Part shown: piece after piece, positions 1-21,417 of the stretch
Layout: the number at the start of each line of letters is the position of its first letter
How positions within the stretch are numbered: position 1 is the stretch's first letter
Made by a program: the position numbers and the translations under genes
Notes under the pieces: model-generated
Told to the model about the DNA's origin: nothing
The model's input: only the letters and a program-made list of their open reading frames with translations
Database searches by the model: none
NCBI RefSeq assembly: GCF_963422355.1
Contig: NC_085106.1
Coordinates: 2,978,068-3,042,067, forward strand
Length of the DNA: 64,000 bases
From: Corticium candelabrum
Lineage: Eukaryota > Porifera > Homoscleromorpha > Homosclerophorida > Plakinidae
Direction: 5' to 3'

Positions 1-301
1 TCCCGAAGTCTGTCTTCTTCACTTTCGGACGACGGGATGTCGCGGGCAGCTTCTACAATCTTGTAGATAGTCATGGTACCGACTGCTAGAATGCTGACAG
101 TAGACAGCACGAGGAAAGCCCATTCTGTTTTGTCTAGAACTGCCAGCCTCTTGGCCTGCAAAATTTGGAAGTATTTCTTCACTTCAAAAGTAACAGAAAC
201 AAGCACACCTTCCCAAAAACTGTGTCCTGCAGTTTCTCCTCTTTTCCTGTTAGCTGGTCGTAGTCAGTTGACGACAGCGACGGCGAGTCCTCTTCTGTCA
301 T
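1..301 (-). CDS. Small single-pass membrane protein, 5' part (partial at window edge)
   Basis: Two exons on the minus strand: 301-209 (31 codons, starting MTEEDSPSLSSTDYDQLTGK) and 156 down to the window edge, separated by a 52-bp GT-AG intron in phase 0. The N-terminus is acidic and Ser/Thr-rich. It is followed by a short basic stretch (AKRLAVLDKTEW) and one hydrophobic segment of about 20 residues (FLVLSTVSILAVGTMTIYKI). After that comes an acidic region ending in SSESEEDRLR at the edge. The topology suggests a small tail- or signal-anchored membrane protein. I do not recognise the family and the C-terminus lies outside the window. The start is the first ATG before an uninterrupted frame. 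It sits head to head with the LOG-like gene, 162 bp between the two start codons. Confidence 0.6.
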
Positions 302-463
302 AGTAAACAGTTGACTCATTAATTTAAGAAACGAATTTCTGAAGATTTCTAGCGCCCTAGACTACGCAGTGCTACATGTACAGTGTACAGAAGACAGGAG
401 GTAATCACGTGATGCACATGAAGACAGTAGACTCTAATCCGGGAGATTTATGTACGCGATCGA
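302..463. promoter_or_regulatory. Short bidirectional promoter region with a TCACGTGA palindrome
   Basis: Only 162 bp separate the divergent start codons of the minus-strand membrane protein and the plus-strand LOG-like gene, so both promoters must overlap here. A perfect E-box palindrome, TCACGTGA, lies at 405-412. The same 8-mer recurs near other start codons in this window. No TATA box is obvious. Confidence 0.4.
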
Positions 464-3400
464 ATGGCAAGTTACTGCTTCACTGTGTTTGCAGGCTCAA
501 AGGTAGGAGTGAGACCAGAATATCTAACAGCAGCCAAAGGCAGGTGAAAACAAGAACGAGCCCTAGTAGTTGACGCCTTGACGATGTACATTCCTTTCCA
601 GAGCTTGGGAAAGCGTTAGCAGAACGAAGATGTAGTCTCATATACGGCGGTAGCAGTTTGGGACTTCTAGGTGCTGTCGCCAAATCTGTGGAGGATCACG
701 GTGGTAAAGTGACGGGCATCTTACCCAAATTCTTTGCTGAACGTAAGTTACTTTTCGTGTTCCGAGCAAGAATGAGGGTAAACGTACAGTTGTACACTCA
801 CTCAGTTACTAAAATTATACTTACCATTTGCTTATATATCTCATATTATATATAAGCCGTTTATATTCTCAGTTGAAAGCACGTCTTCTTCATACAGTGG
901 CCAGTTTTAGAGGATATGACACGACACACGCGTCTGTTTTGAATGCTTGAAAGACACCATCAAGGTGCCATTTCACTCTTGTTCACACATCTTTTGCAGT
1001 ATGTAGTGCATCCTACTTGTTAATTAATGCTTGGACATGGTGAATTTATTTTGTAGCTGGTGATGAACACTTACAGGAAGTGAAGAAAACATTGTCGCTA
1101 GGAAATACTTACATGCTTACGTATAAGCATGCTAATAGCAAAATTATTGTTGAGTATTTGTGGCACGTTAGTAACTTACTGTACAGTACTGTAGTACAGT
1201 GTATTGTAACATGGAATTTGTGGGTATGGTTTAGTATTAATAATTTATATACCAGTAGTTATTTTACTAAACAATTCTCTTATCTCACTTTTACAAGCAA
1301 ATATTTACTATACTAGACTGCTCTGAGTAAGAACAGCTATACACTTTGCATTGCGCATCTGGACTCTTGAGATCTGAGCTTGAGATCTGGACATTTTTTT
1401 TTGTCTATGGGACACTTCCATGGACTCCATGCAATATCTTGAATGTGCACGTACAGAAATGTTTTCTATTACAGGAGAAGGACACACAGCCATTGGTGAG
1501 GAAGTACTTGTGGAGGATCTCGCTGCTAGGAAAGTTATTATGCTTGAAAAGGCAAGGTCTCTATCAAGTTGATGAATTGAGGAAAGTCTGGATATACTAA
1601 GATATAAAGCAAAATGTGCTCTGTTGACTAAATTAATATTATATCTCTTTTATCCGTACACTAACTACTGACTTTAGTCTAGGGTGGTCTTCAATTTTGT
1701 TTTTCAAGTGCTCGGAATGGTTGATGATATTTGCTATGGAGCTCTTCTCAGCTGACAGCATGCTATCCAAGTTTGCGTGAAACCATACTTGTTTCTATCC
1801 CACAATCGTTGACTCATGATTGTTATGTATCATCTTTCAAGATGCTTATAATTGTCCTTTAAAGTTTTCTTTGACAATATCACAAACAGAATCGTTTTCC
1901 TGTCAGCTACTGTAGCTCCAAGCAGCCAGTTTGCTTCTATAGTTAACTTCAATGTCACCAAAAGTGCATTGTGTTTATTGAATGGTTATTCGCAACTCCT
2001 AGACTTGTGACTTTTAGTTTGCTATAGATTTCACATTTGCCCAGTTTGAACTACTCCAACAATCTCTCGTTTTATACCTAATCTTATTTACGATAAAACA
2101 CATTTCCTTTCTCTGGACACATATATTCAAATGGCCACGTCTTGTACACAGAAGGCAGTAGGTGTTTGTAGAATCTTAGTAATGTGTAAGGTTGTTGCAG
2201 TAGTTTTGCTGTCAGTTGGGTTACACAAAGAAACAATTGGTGCCTGCACACATGAAGAACACAGTTGATGCCAGAGATGACTATACTTGAGATTGTTATC
2301 ATTTTAAAAAAGACGAATAGTATTGGTATGGTATGAGGTTGCCAAGTAGTTTTATAGGTGATTGAGTCATGACGTAGCTTGATAAACTTGTAACCACATA
2401 CAGAAAATTTGGCAAATACATTTCTGAGAGGCTGACCTCTCCTTGCAACCGTTCTTACAAGATTACAGATTAAGATGAAAGTAGTATTTTATTTAATAAT
2501 TAATCAATTCGTGAATTGATTTGTCAAGTATTAATTATTGTTATTTTTCTGAACAGAGTGATGGGTTCATTGCTTTACCGGGTGGCTTTGGCACTTTAGA
2601 TGAGTTCTTTGAAGTTCTAGTTCTGTAAGTCAAAACACAGAACAGTACGGTAGTAAGTTGTTGACAATTTATGTACAGATATTCTACTGATCCTATTATT
2701 TATTGAATCAGCTTTTTTCGAGGACACTGAAATCTTTATATTTTTAATGAATCAAGTTCTTTCCGAGGTGCACCTTCAGTGTATTTTAATTAATCTTTAT
2801 TTGTCTTCTGTCATCTTCGTCACCAATGATTCACTGTACCTCATTAGCTTTGGTGTACGCATTTTGCATTGACTAACAAACCCAAACTTTACAAGAGACG
2901 TATTTCTCTTCTTCTGTGGGAATCTTACCAGCAGAGCATGTATAATAAAAAAAGCGCATGTACAAAAAGAAACTCTTGTATACAGAAAGTTCTTCAAGGT
3001 GGAAAAAAACTATTTTCTTTACAAAACAGTAGTTTCACTAGAACAAAAGTCTTGAAAATAGCTTTATTCGATAAAAAATAGGATCTGTAGGGTAGTATAT
3101 TTTGGTGTTTTTGCATGCTGACTTTTACCAGCTATGTGTAGACTGGGGCTGCAAAAAAATGTCAATTAGTCACATTGTCTCACATACAAAATGATACTGA
3201 AAGTTAGGAGTTAGTCTGGCCAGACCCCTTTCTGCTGCTGCCTGAGACTAGTTAACAGTAATTTGCTGGTTGCCATGTGACTGTCTCATGTCTGGCATAT
3301 ACAGTATGTTGAGTACACTGTATTATGCTTTCTTGACGTGCAAGAGAATGATGCAGGGTACTCTGGTCATTGTTGATTCTACTGTAGGTGCATTGGTATC

Positions 3401-3978
3401 TTGTTATCAGGTATCACACTCTACATACATCTATGTAACAAATGTAAAGCACAACAGGTTTAGTTACTTGTTACTGCGTATTTGCATTCTCTTACCTCCA
3501 TGCTATGTATGGTTTGGTTTTGATAGCTAGGGGATTGGCTTCCAGTTGTGTATCTTAGATAGTTATTTCAGTCTAGCCTGAGACTCATCAGTTTTAGATA
3601 AGTGGCAATCTTGTAGTATGTGTGTGCCTTTATTTGGAATATATACACAAGAGTGCATGCGAATGATCTACTCAGTACTTTGTGCAGTACTTTGTGTTAT
3701 TGGTGTGTTTTCTTGTGCTGCTCAGGCGCCAGCTGAATCAAAGCAAGTCACCTATTGGTCTTCTCAATGTAAGCAACTACTATCAACATCTGACCAAATT
3801 GGTATGTTCCTACTAGATAACATATTAGGTCATCTTGGTAATGCAGAGCAATTGTTTTCAGACAGATTTTGTTGTGGATGAAGGCTTTGCTATCCAAGAT
3901 CACAGAAATCTGTTTCTAGTTTCAGATAAGCCTGTACAACTGGTCGACATGCTGATTGGTAACTTGAAAGGCAACTGA
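464..3978 (+). CDS. LOG / TIGR00730-family Rossmann protein (putative nucleotide phosphoribohydrolase)
   Basis: Seven exons: 464-539, 602-742, 1058 to an unresolved donor, 1475-1556, 2559-2624, 3726-3801 and 3862-3978. Family marks in order: an N-terminal Rossmann strand (MASYCFTVFAGSKVGVRPEY), the helix AAKELGKALAERRC, the nucleotide loop IYGGSSLGLLGAVA, then GKVTGILPKFF, RKVIMLEKASDG and the signature FIALPGGFGTLDEFFEVL with the catalytic PGGxGTxxE. KSPIGLLNVSNYY and a C-terminal VVDEGFA...LVSDKPVQLVDML follow. In plants, bacteria and fungi, LOG enzymes cleave cytokinin riboside 5'-monophosphate to the free base; the substrate in an animal is unknown. Length (about 200 residues) is normal. 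Intron 1 appears to use a GC donor. Spliced structure and animal-type neighbours argue against bacterial contamination. Confidence 0.8.
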
Positions 3979-4473
3979 GTCCATGTTTGTCTGAACTTTT
4001 GTGTATGTATCATGCGTGATTTAGAGCATGGCGGCCATTTTGTGCTAGGAATTAAATTCCCTATGTGTTTCATTTTATCACTAATAGCAATAGAGTTATT
4101 ATTGCGTTCGTATCTGACGTTTGAGTGACTGCAAGAGATGCGGGTTTCAAGCTTGTCGGTGTCATACCTATCTGTCTCTATAAATACACTAGCATATGTG
4201 GGCGTTGCGTTGCTACGTTTTTAGCAGTTTTTGTCAGCAGTGGGCGCTTTCAGTTGGTGTTTTCGCTAGTAGTTAGACAACAACTGATGTGTGACGTTGG
4301 ACAAGCTTATAGAGGTGGCAAAGGATGAATCCAATGGTAGATCACGCGTTGTGCGACCGCTACAGTCTATTTGTCGAAGAATTAGTGCCAGTTTGTTTGC
4401 TCCCGTGGTTCGTGGAGTTCGGGGAGAGAAGAAGGAGTCTAGGAGTGAAATACGTCTGCCCGGACTTGGACAG
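3979..4473. other. Intergenic / 5' UTR of the Ras-like gene
   Basis: No coding region is recognised. A frame open from 4291 joins the Ras-like gene but has no ATG before 4474, so I treat this stretch as promoter and 5' UTR. Confidence 0.35.
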
Positions 4474-5045
4474 ATGTCATCTGGGGTTTCTCGTGCTAGT
4501 GTGCAGGACTCTCCGCCGCTTTCTCCGCGGAGTCGTCGGGAAAGAAAACAGGCCGTTTGCGGAAGCCCGTTTACAGGGTTGGCGAGTGGAACGTCGATGA
4601 AGCGCAGAAAAGAGCAGTCTGTATTTGCGAAGACGTTCAGGGTGAGGATGTTGGGTCAAGGAGGTGTGGGGAAGTCAGGTAATAACTAGCTAGAGGCAGC
4701 CTAGCTTGCACATGTTTACACATCCATGGCCACTCAGTAACCACCAGGTACAGAGTGCGTTTTGACTCCAGTCCATGCAGTGACCATGCAATACCGTTGC
4801 ATGTGATCGACTTGCTGCATTAGAAGCACAGTTGATTTAATTAGAAGACACTAGAAGAATGCTCTGATTTTGATTTCCTTCTTCTAGGCTCTGCTTTTTC
4901 TGTATATCTTTCTTGACTGCCTTTGGGCACTGTAGGGCTGCTGGTGAGATTAATTATTTATACATACAAACATGAAAGCTAGGTGGAGCTAGATAATTTG
5001 CTATGTCACACACAGAATACCTGGTCTAAATAGAACATCATCATC

Positions 5046-5077
<32 letters not shown>

Positions 5078-6045
5078 AATTATAGGTCTAGACTAGTCCC
5101 GAGTAAAGCTAAGCTAACATTAACCGGTACACTCTTTTCAGTCAATTTTCACCAGGAGAACTGCACGTTATTAATATTGAGATGAAAGCAATTCTATAAG
5201 TCTTGTTGGTAAGAATATACGAAAATTATCAAGTTTGGTTTAGGCTGTGCTATACACAAATCTAATAGGCGCATAGTGTTGGGTTTTCGTTTTTCACCCA
5301 CTATATACCTCTGCTGAAATATGCTGGGAAGACGATGCCTGGTGTGTGACTGCATGTAGGGTATGTTTTATTTCTATTTAAATTATTAATTGGAATGCAC
5401 ACGCACTATCCATCCATGTTCTGCCTTCACTTGAGTAAGTGCCAGTGCAGCTAGGCCACATTGTTAGGTCACTTCCCAGGACTTTTTAGTGTCCCTAAAT
5501 TTATTGTCTGGACTCTGTTCGGATTTTGATTGCAGAACTTCGTATGATTTCCATAACCTTGTTGTCTATAATTAAAGTTTTGGTGGCTGTGACAACAAAA
5601 GAGGCTCTCTTGAGCTGCTGCATGTTTAAATTCTGTTGTTGGTGATTGACAAGACATGCCTTGTTTGTTCTGTAAAAGTGCAACCAGGTTGAGTATAGAC
5701 TATAGGTCGGTCTGATCTGATACTTGCTTCCCCCATTTCTTTCCTTCCTCTTATCTTTTCCATCTTTCCCATTTCCTCAGCTTCCTCATTCAACTCTGTA
5801 ATTACAGCATCCACTACCAATCTCCACTTAGCACGATGTTGGCAATGCATGTGCATCTATTCTTTGTTGAGATTACATTTCTTCAATCTCCCATCACAAC
5901 ATCGACCCATCTCAGCTTCTGGCCGCCTACTGAACGTTTACGTTCTTCAAAACTTGCAATTCAGCAGTTGCCTTGAAATACGATGAGGTTCCACCCTGGC
6001 TACGTGGCCTAGCCACTTTAGCCTAGTCTTCTCTTCCTGAGCACA

Positions 6046-6138
<93 letters not shown>

Positions 6139-6874
6139 CTCAAAAGAAATGTAACTGATCTAGCTTTGACTGTCCGATTCATCAGTCATCGATTCCTGTG
6201 GGACTATGATCTAGCACTAGGTGAGTCTTGTTCTTGTACTGCATGCTCATTGGTTACTGTATGGGGCTTAACTAAATGTTTCAGAAGACATATACGTGAA
6301 ATATTTTTCTGTTGACCAAGAGCCTTGCAAACTGGAGATTTTGGATACAGCAGAGCAGCCATCTGGGCAACAACATTCTTTATCTATGTGACAAATTGGT
6401 TGAAACTAAAAGTGGTGATTATTGCAGGAATCTGTCTCCACAATTGCAGATCGTTATGAGATTACTAGTGATGGGTTTATTGTTATATATTCTATTACTG
6501 ATAAATGCAGCTATAACCAAGCACAAGAAATTATCCAGAGGTTAAGGAAACGACGAAGACGAGGCAGCCATTGTTCAGACGGTGTCTTTGCACTGGTTGG
6601 TAATAAATGTGATCTTATTCACCAGCGGCAAGTGTCTGCTAATGTAGCTAAAGAATTTGCTGAAAAAAATGGGTGTCTTTTTATGGAAGTGAGTGCAGCA
6701 GATGGACACAATGGTATTGATGATATTTTCACCGAAGTAGTTTGGAAGATTCATGAAATTCAGTTGACTGTGAGTATTAATAACAGCATGTTGTTACACA
6801 CAGAATTGATGAAGAATTTGGATGTATCTGTATGGCAGGTCTGCAGCTTGGAAAATGTTGCAACTATAGAGTGA
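4474..6874 (+). CDS. Ras-like small GTPase with N-terminal extension
   Basis: Exon 1 (4474-4678) gives a basic Ser-rich leader of about 55 residues, then FRVRMLGQGGVGKS with the G1 P-loop. Exon 2 (6164-6220) supplies ALTVRFISHRFLWDYDLAL, the switch I region. Exon 3 (from 6285) reads YVKYFSVDQEPCKLEILDTA and then EQ. Exon 4 (6428-6769, open to 6874) carries GFIVIYSITD, the G4 motif NKCD and the G5-like EVSAAD. The order and spacing match Ras/RERG/RASL proteins. The exon 3 to 4 junction has no in-phase GT donor that I can find, so switch II is uncertain there. G3 reads DTAEQ instead of DTAGQ. No CAAX box is visible: reading through exon 4 ends in ENVATIE at 6874, while a splice at the GTGAGT at 6770 could give another C-terminus. 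Probably a plasma-membrane or cytosolic signalling GTPase. Confidence 0.7.
5046..5079. repeat. (CAA)n microsatellite
   Basis: A run of CAA trinucleotides in intron 1 of the Ras-like gene. Confidence 0.8.
5700..6047 (-). mobile_element. LINE 3' fragment (C-terminal tail of the reverse-transcriptase ORF)
   Basis: The minus strand encodes, with frame breaks, the typical C-terminal tail of endonuclease/reverse-transcriptase LINE proteins: RLKWLGHVARVEPHRISRQL, a degenerate RPEAEMGRCCDG, then LKKCNLNKE and HRAKWRLVVDAVITELNEEA. The catalytic RT domain is absent, so this is a truncated copy. It lies in intron 1 of the Ras-like gene in antisense orientation and abuts a long CA array on its upstream side. 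Confidence 0.6.
6048..6136. repeat. (CA)n microsatellite, about 89 bp
   Basis: Uninterrupted CA dinucleotides in intron 1 of the Ras-like gene, next to the LINE fragment and 27 bp upstream of exon 2. The Cys-Val and His-Thr reading frames across it are artefacts. Confidence 0.95.
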
Positions 6875-7338
6875 CTAGCTAGCTGGTATATAGCACATAT
6901 GCACATACTGAAGTCAACTTGTGAGTACAGTACTACAGTATATTTTAGTGTATAATTTGTAGCTACATGTTATTGATATCGATCAGTAAATATAAGCACA
7001 TAGATAGGAAAGTCAACTGCAATAGATTAAATATAGAGCAAGCAGGAATTTGGAAACATCTTTTTTGACTACTAGAGCTTGATGTCTAGATGTCATACAT
7101 GTACTGTACTTCTTTCTTCTGTCTTTTTTGCTACTCAATAATGAGTTCACGACTTCCATTCAGCAGTTGTTTACAATTTGTCTTTGATGAGCACATTCAT
7201 GTGCAAAGAGTCCAATTCTGGAACGACATACTCGAAGACAGACATTACAAACGTTCTTTGTACCAGTAGTCTAGTCAGGTTTTGTGGTGTATAGTTGTGG
7301 TGTATAGTTGTGATACATTACTAGTAGTCTCTTTTCTT
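6875..7338. other. Region without recognisable genes
   Basis: AT-rich sequence downstream of the Ras-like reading frame. It contains one short tandem duplication (gtggtgtatagttgt) near 7280. I see no coding region here. It could be 3' UTR or an intron if the Ras-like gene continues. Confidence 0.3.
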
Positions 7339-7605
7339 TCATTTTTTGTCAATTCTACCTTCCTCATAACGATCTAAACCTAATCTCATATTTTTCTTCC
7401 ACATTGAACCGTCACATGCTATCATTTCCCAATTTTTGTGATCAACACCAACATTCTGTAGATTGTGCCGTAAAGTGTCTTTGAACCTCAACTTCTGACC
7501 ACCAGCTTTTCTTGGTGCATCTAACAACTGACCGTATAGCACTTTATTGTTTTGGTAAACGTCTCTCATCCAGTCTTGTGACATGACCTACCTACCCACT
7601 TTAGT
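7339..7605 (-). mobile_element. LINE 3' fragment from a different element
   Basis: The minus strand reads GHVTRLDERRLPKQ, then after a frame change VLYGQLLDAPRKAGGQKLRF and KDTLRHNLQNVGVDHKNWEM, the C-terminal tail of a LINE reverse transcriptase (the RPxxLYGxL...GGQKxRFKD pattern). It differs in sequence from the other two LINE fragments nearby. Only the tail remains and at least one frameshift is visible, so it is a dead remnant. Confidence 0.65.
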
Positions 7606-7998
7606 TGCTGTTGAGTCCACATGTATTCAATTCCTGTTATTTCAGCTCTTTGCAGGACTTCTATGTTTGTCACTCTTTCCGACCAATGAATTTTCATTAT
7701 TCAACGCAGGCAGTGAAGGTAAAAATTTTCTAGATCCTGAATATTTCTACTATATAGCGTCTACATTTGTGATCCATACAGAAGAGTTGCAAGAACGACT
7801 GCTCTGATTTTAGTCTTTATTCTTATTCTTTGTTGACTCCATAATCTTGATTGAAGTGCGCCATACGCTCTATTTGCTTTTGCAGACGTGCAGCAATGTC
7901 CTTATCAACACTATAATCCTCTGAACACTGCCAAGGTAAGAGAAAAAGGATGCCCTCTTTAGTACTTCACCATTCACAAAAATGTCCTTGCCAGCATT

Positions 7999-9554
<1,556 letters not shown>

Positions 9555-9628
<74 letters not shown>
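9555..9628. repeat. (CA)n microsatellite
   Basis: About 74 bp of CA directly beyond the 5' end of the minus-strand LINE. Confidence 0.95.
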
Positions 9629-9631
<3 letters not shown>

Positions 9632-9743
9632 CACATACCCGGATAATGACAATTTGTTGTCCCGTATAGTCTGTCTCCGTCATGCATTGATTGAGTAGCG
9701 AGTCTTCGTTGTTTTCAGTAGGAACTACTGACTTTCGACAAAA

Positions 9744-9911
9744 ATGGCGTCTAAAAACGAAGATAGATTTCGCTTGAGTAGCGTCAAAGAAAGACTGAAG
9801 CGATGGCAGGAAGCAGCAGGTAAGCAAGAGGCAATATGTCGGTCAGAAAGCCCGCGGTGTCCCTCTCCTGCAGCTTCATTGGAGGCCCGCCAGTTGATTT
9901 GCTTCTATTGA
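9744..9911 (+). other. 55-codon open frame of uncertain status
   Basis: ATG-initiated frame reading MASKNEDRFRLSSVKERLKR and ending EARQLICFY. It is basic and helical in character. An in-frame GTAAGC after EAA could be a splice donor, so this could be a first exon. It could also be a C-terminal exon of the Ras-like gene, or chance. No family is recognised. Confidence 0.2.
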
Positions 9912-10010
9912 TATTGATTGAACGTCAGACGGATGTGGTACAACATATAATGAGATATTTGTAAACGAGTGACCCTTGGCGTGTATGAGGGCATAGCGCA
10001 TGTCACGCAA

Positions 10011-19942
<9,932 letters not shown>

Positions 19943-21417
19943 TATCGTCAGGTTTTTTTAATCAATAACAAATGATAGGAATTTATATATTTAGTTTGTT
20001 AGGTTTTGTCCGGGACAGAAGTGTTGAGTTTCTGTTGGAGCAGTTTTGGACAGTCGCGGTATTGGTATTTGATAGATATGACTTTAGTGCAGGAACAAGT
20101 TGGTTTAGTGTCCTTGATGGATGTGCTGCAATGCACGTGTATACTTGTATAGAAACTGGTACACATGAGAGTACAATAAGCAATCAATAGTAGTTTCGCA
20201 AAGAACCATAACACATTACTGGTATGTAGTCAAACCGCTCCCTCTAGACGGATGTTTGAACCAGCTAGAGGTAGTAAATCAGTACTAGAAGACTTGTTTT
20301 CAGTAAATTGATGCCACAGTAGTTATATGACTTGTTTGTTTGTTTGTTTGTTTGTTTGTTTGTTTTTGCACCATTAATTTTAATGAGTGCGACGTCAGGT
20401 TATAATAATAATAGCGCGAGAGGTCACGGTGTGGTCTGGCTACGCGATACCATCCTGTGATATCCTGCTCTTATGCATCAGTTACACATGCTGCAAACGT
20501 TCATCAGAACTGTAGCTATCAGTGATGTTTTCCCTTGTCTGCAATCCTTCAGAAGATTGCATGGATTCTACCATATATTTCTCTATACAAAGGCACATAG
20601 TCCAAACTGTTTTATTAGCTAGTAACAGCTCTGGCGTTGTACAGTACGAGAAATTACACTGTAAGATTATTTGCGCATGCGCGTTTAGGCCACTAATGAT
20701 AAAACCTCTTACCCAATTACATTTGATTATTTTACTGCTGAAATGACCGACGAAATAGTAACGACTTGACTTGTGTTTAGATGTACAAATTCGTTAGCAT
20801 CGGCTGCACCTGACGCGACGCAACATACTCATTTACAGCTCGTTTATAGACATCAGATCCACGTCTCGACTGTAACCGATCAAATAACGATTGTTATTTG
20901 TTATGCATCGTTCCCTCCTACCGACAGTAGGAGGAGCAGCAGTTCGCAGAAGCGACACCTCGAATGTCAGACGTGCTGCACGGCGCGTGCCAAGCAGCAA
21001 AGAGATGCCCGTATGTCCACCCTAACTCTCTACAACAACCATCCACAACACACCAAACGACAACAGACTCAACACAACGACTGTCCGTTTAGAGACAATA
21101 TCAAAGAAACAGCGAATGATGCGTAGACGCGATGCTAGAGCATGTCGTGGGCGTGTTGATTTCTCAGCCGCAACCCCATCATGTCACTTTCTTGTTGAAG
21201 GTAAACAGAGTCACCGAATCGTGCTAATTGTAAATATCGCATCCAACCAATCAAGACTACGTGTTAATAACTTGTCCGTGACGTCGTCTCTCAGTTTCTC
21301 ATCGGCTCTCTCACCACAACTCGTTTGCTCGCCATTATCATCTCTGACTCGGCCGTCTCGGCCACAGTCGAGTGTTGCTGGGACAGCAGCCAAGGTCGGA
21401 TCTCGCTGCTAGACGCG
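19943..21417. other. Intergenic region with a (GTTT)n tract
   Basis: About 1.5 kb between the RhoGEF stop and the next start codon. It contains a GTTT tetranucleotide run at 20333-20366, and becomes GC-richer from about 20780 to 21417, as expected for a promoter-proximal region. The open frames inside show no family features or splice-consistent extension, so I do not call a gene. Confidence 0.4.

Noticed and set aside
464-3978. LOG-like sequence as bacterial contamination or symbiont DNA
   Set aside because: It is split by several introns, and each coding block carries the matching part of the family in order, next to other spliced genes.
20773-21126. 117-codon frame upstream of paralogue A
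   Set aside because: Composition is low-complexity (Gln/His/Thr) and no family mark or splice-consistent extension is seen.
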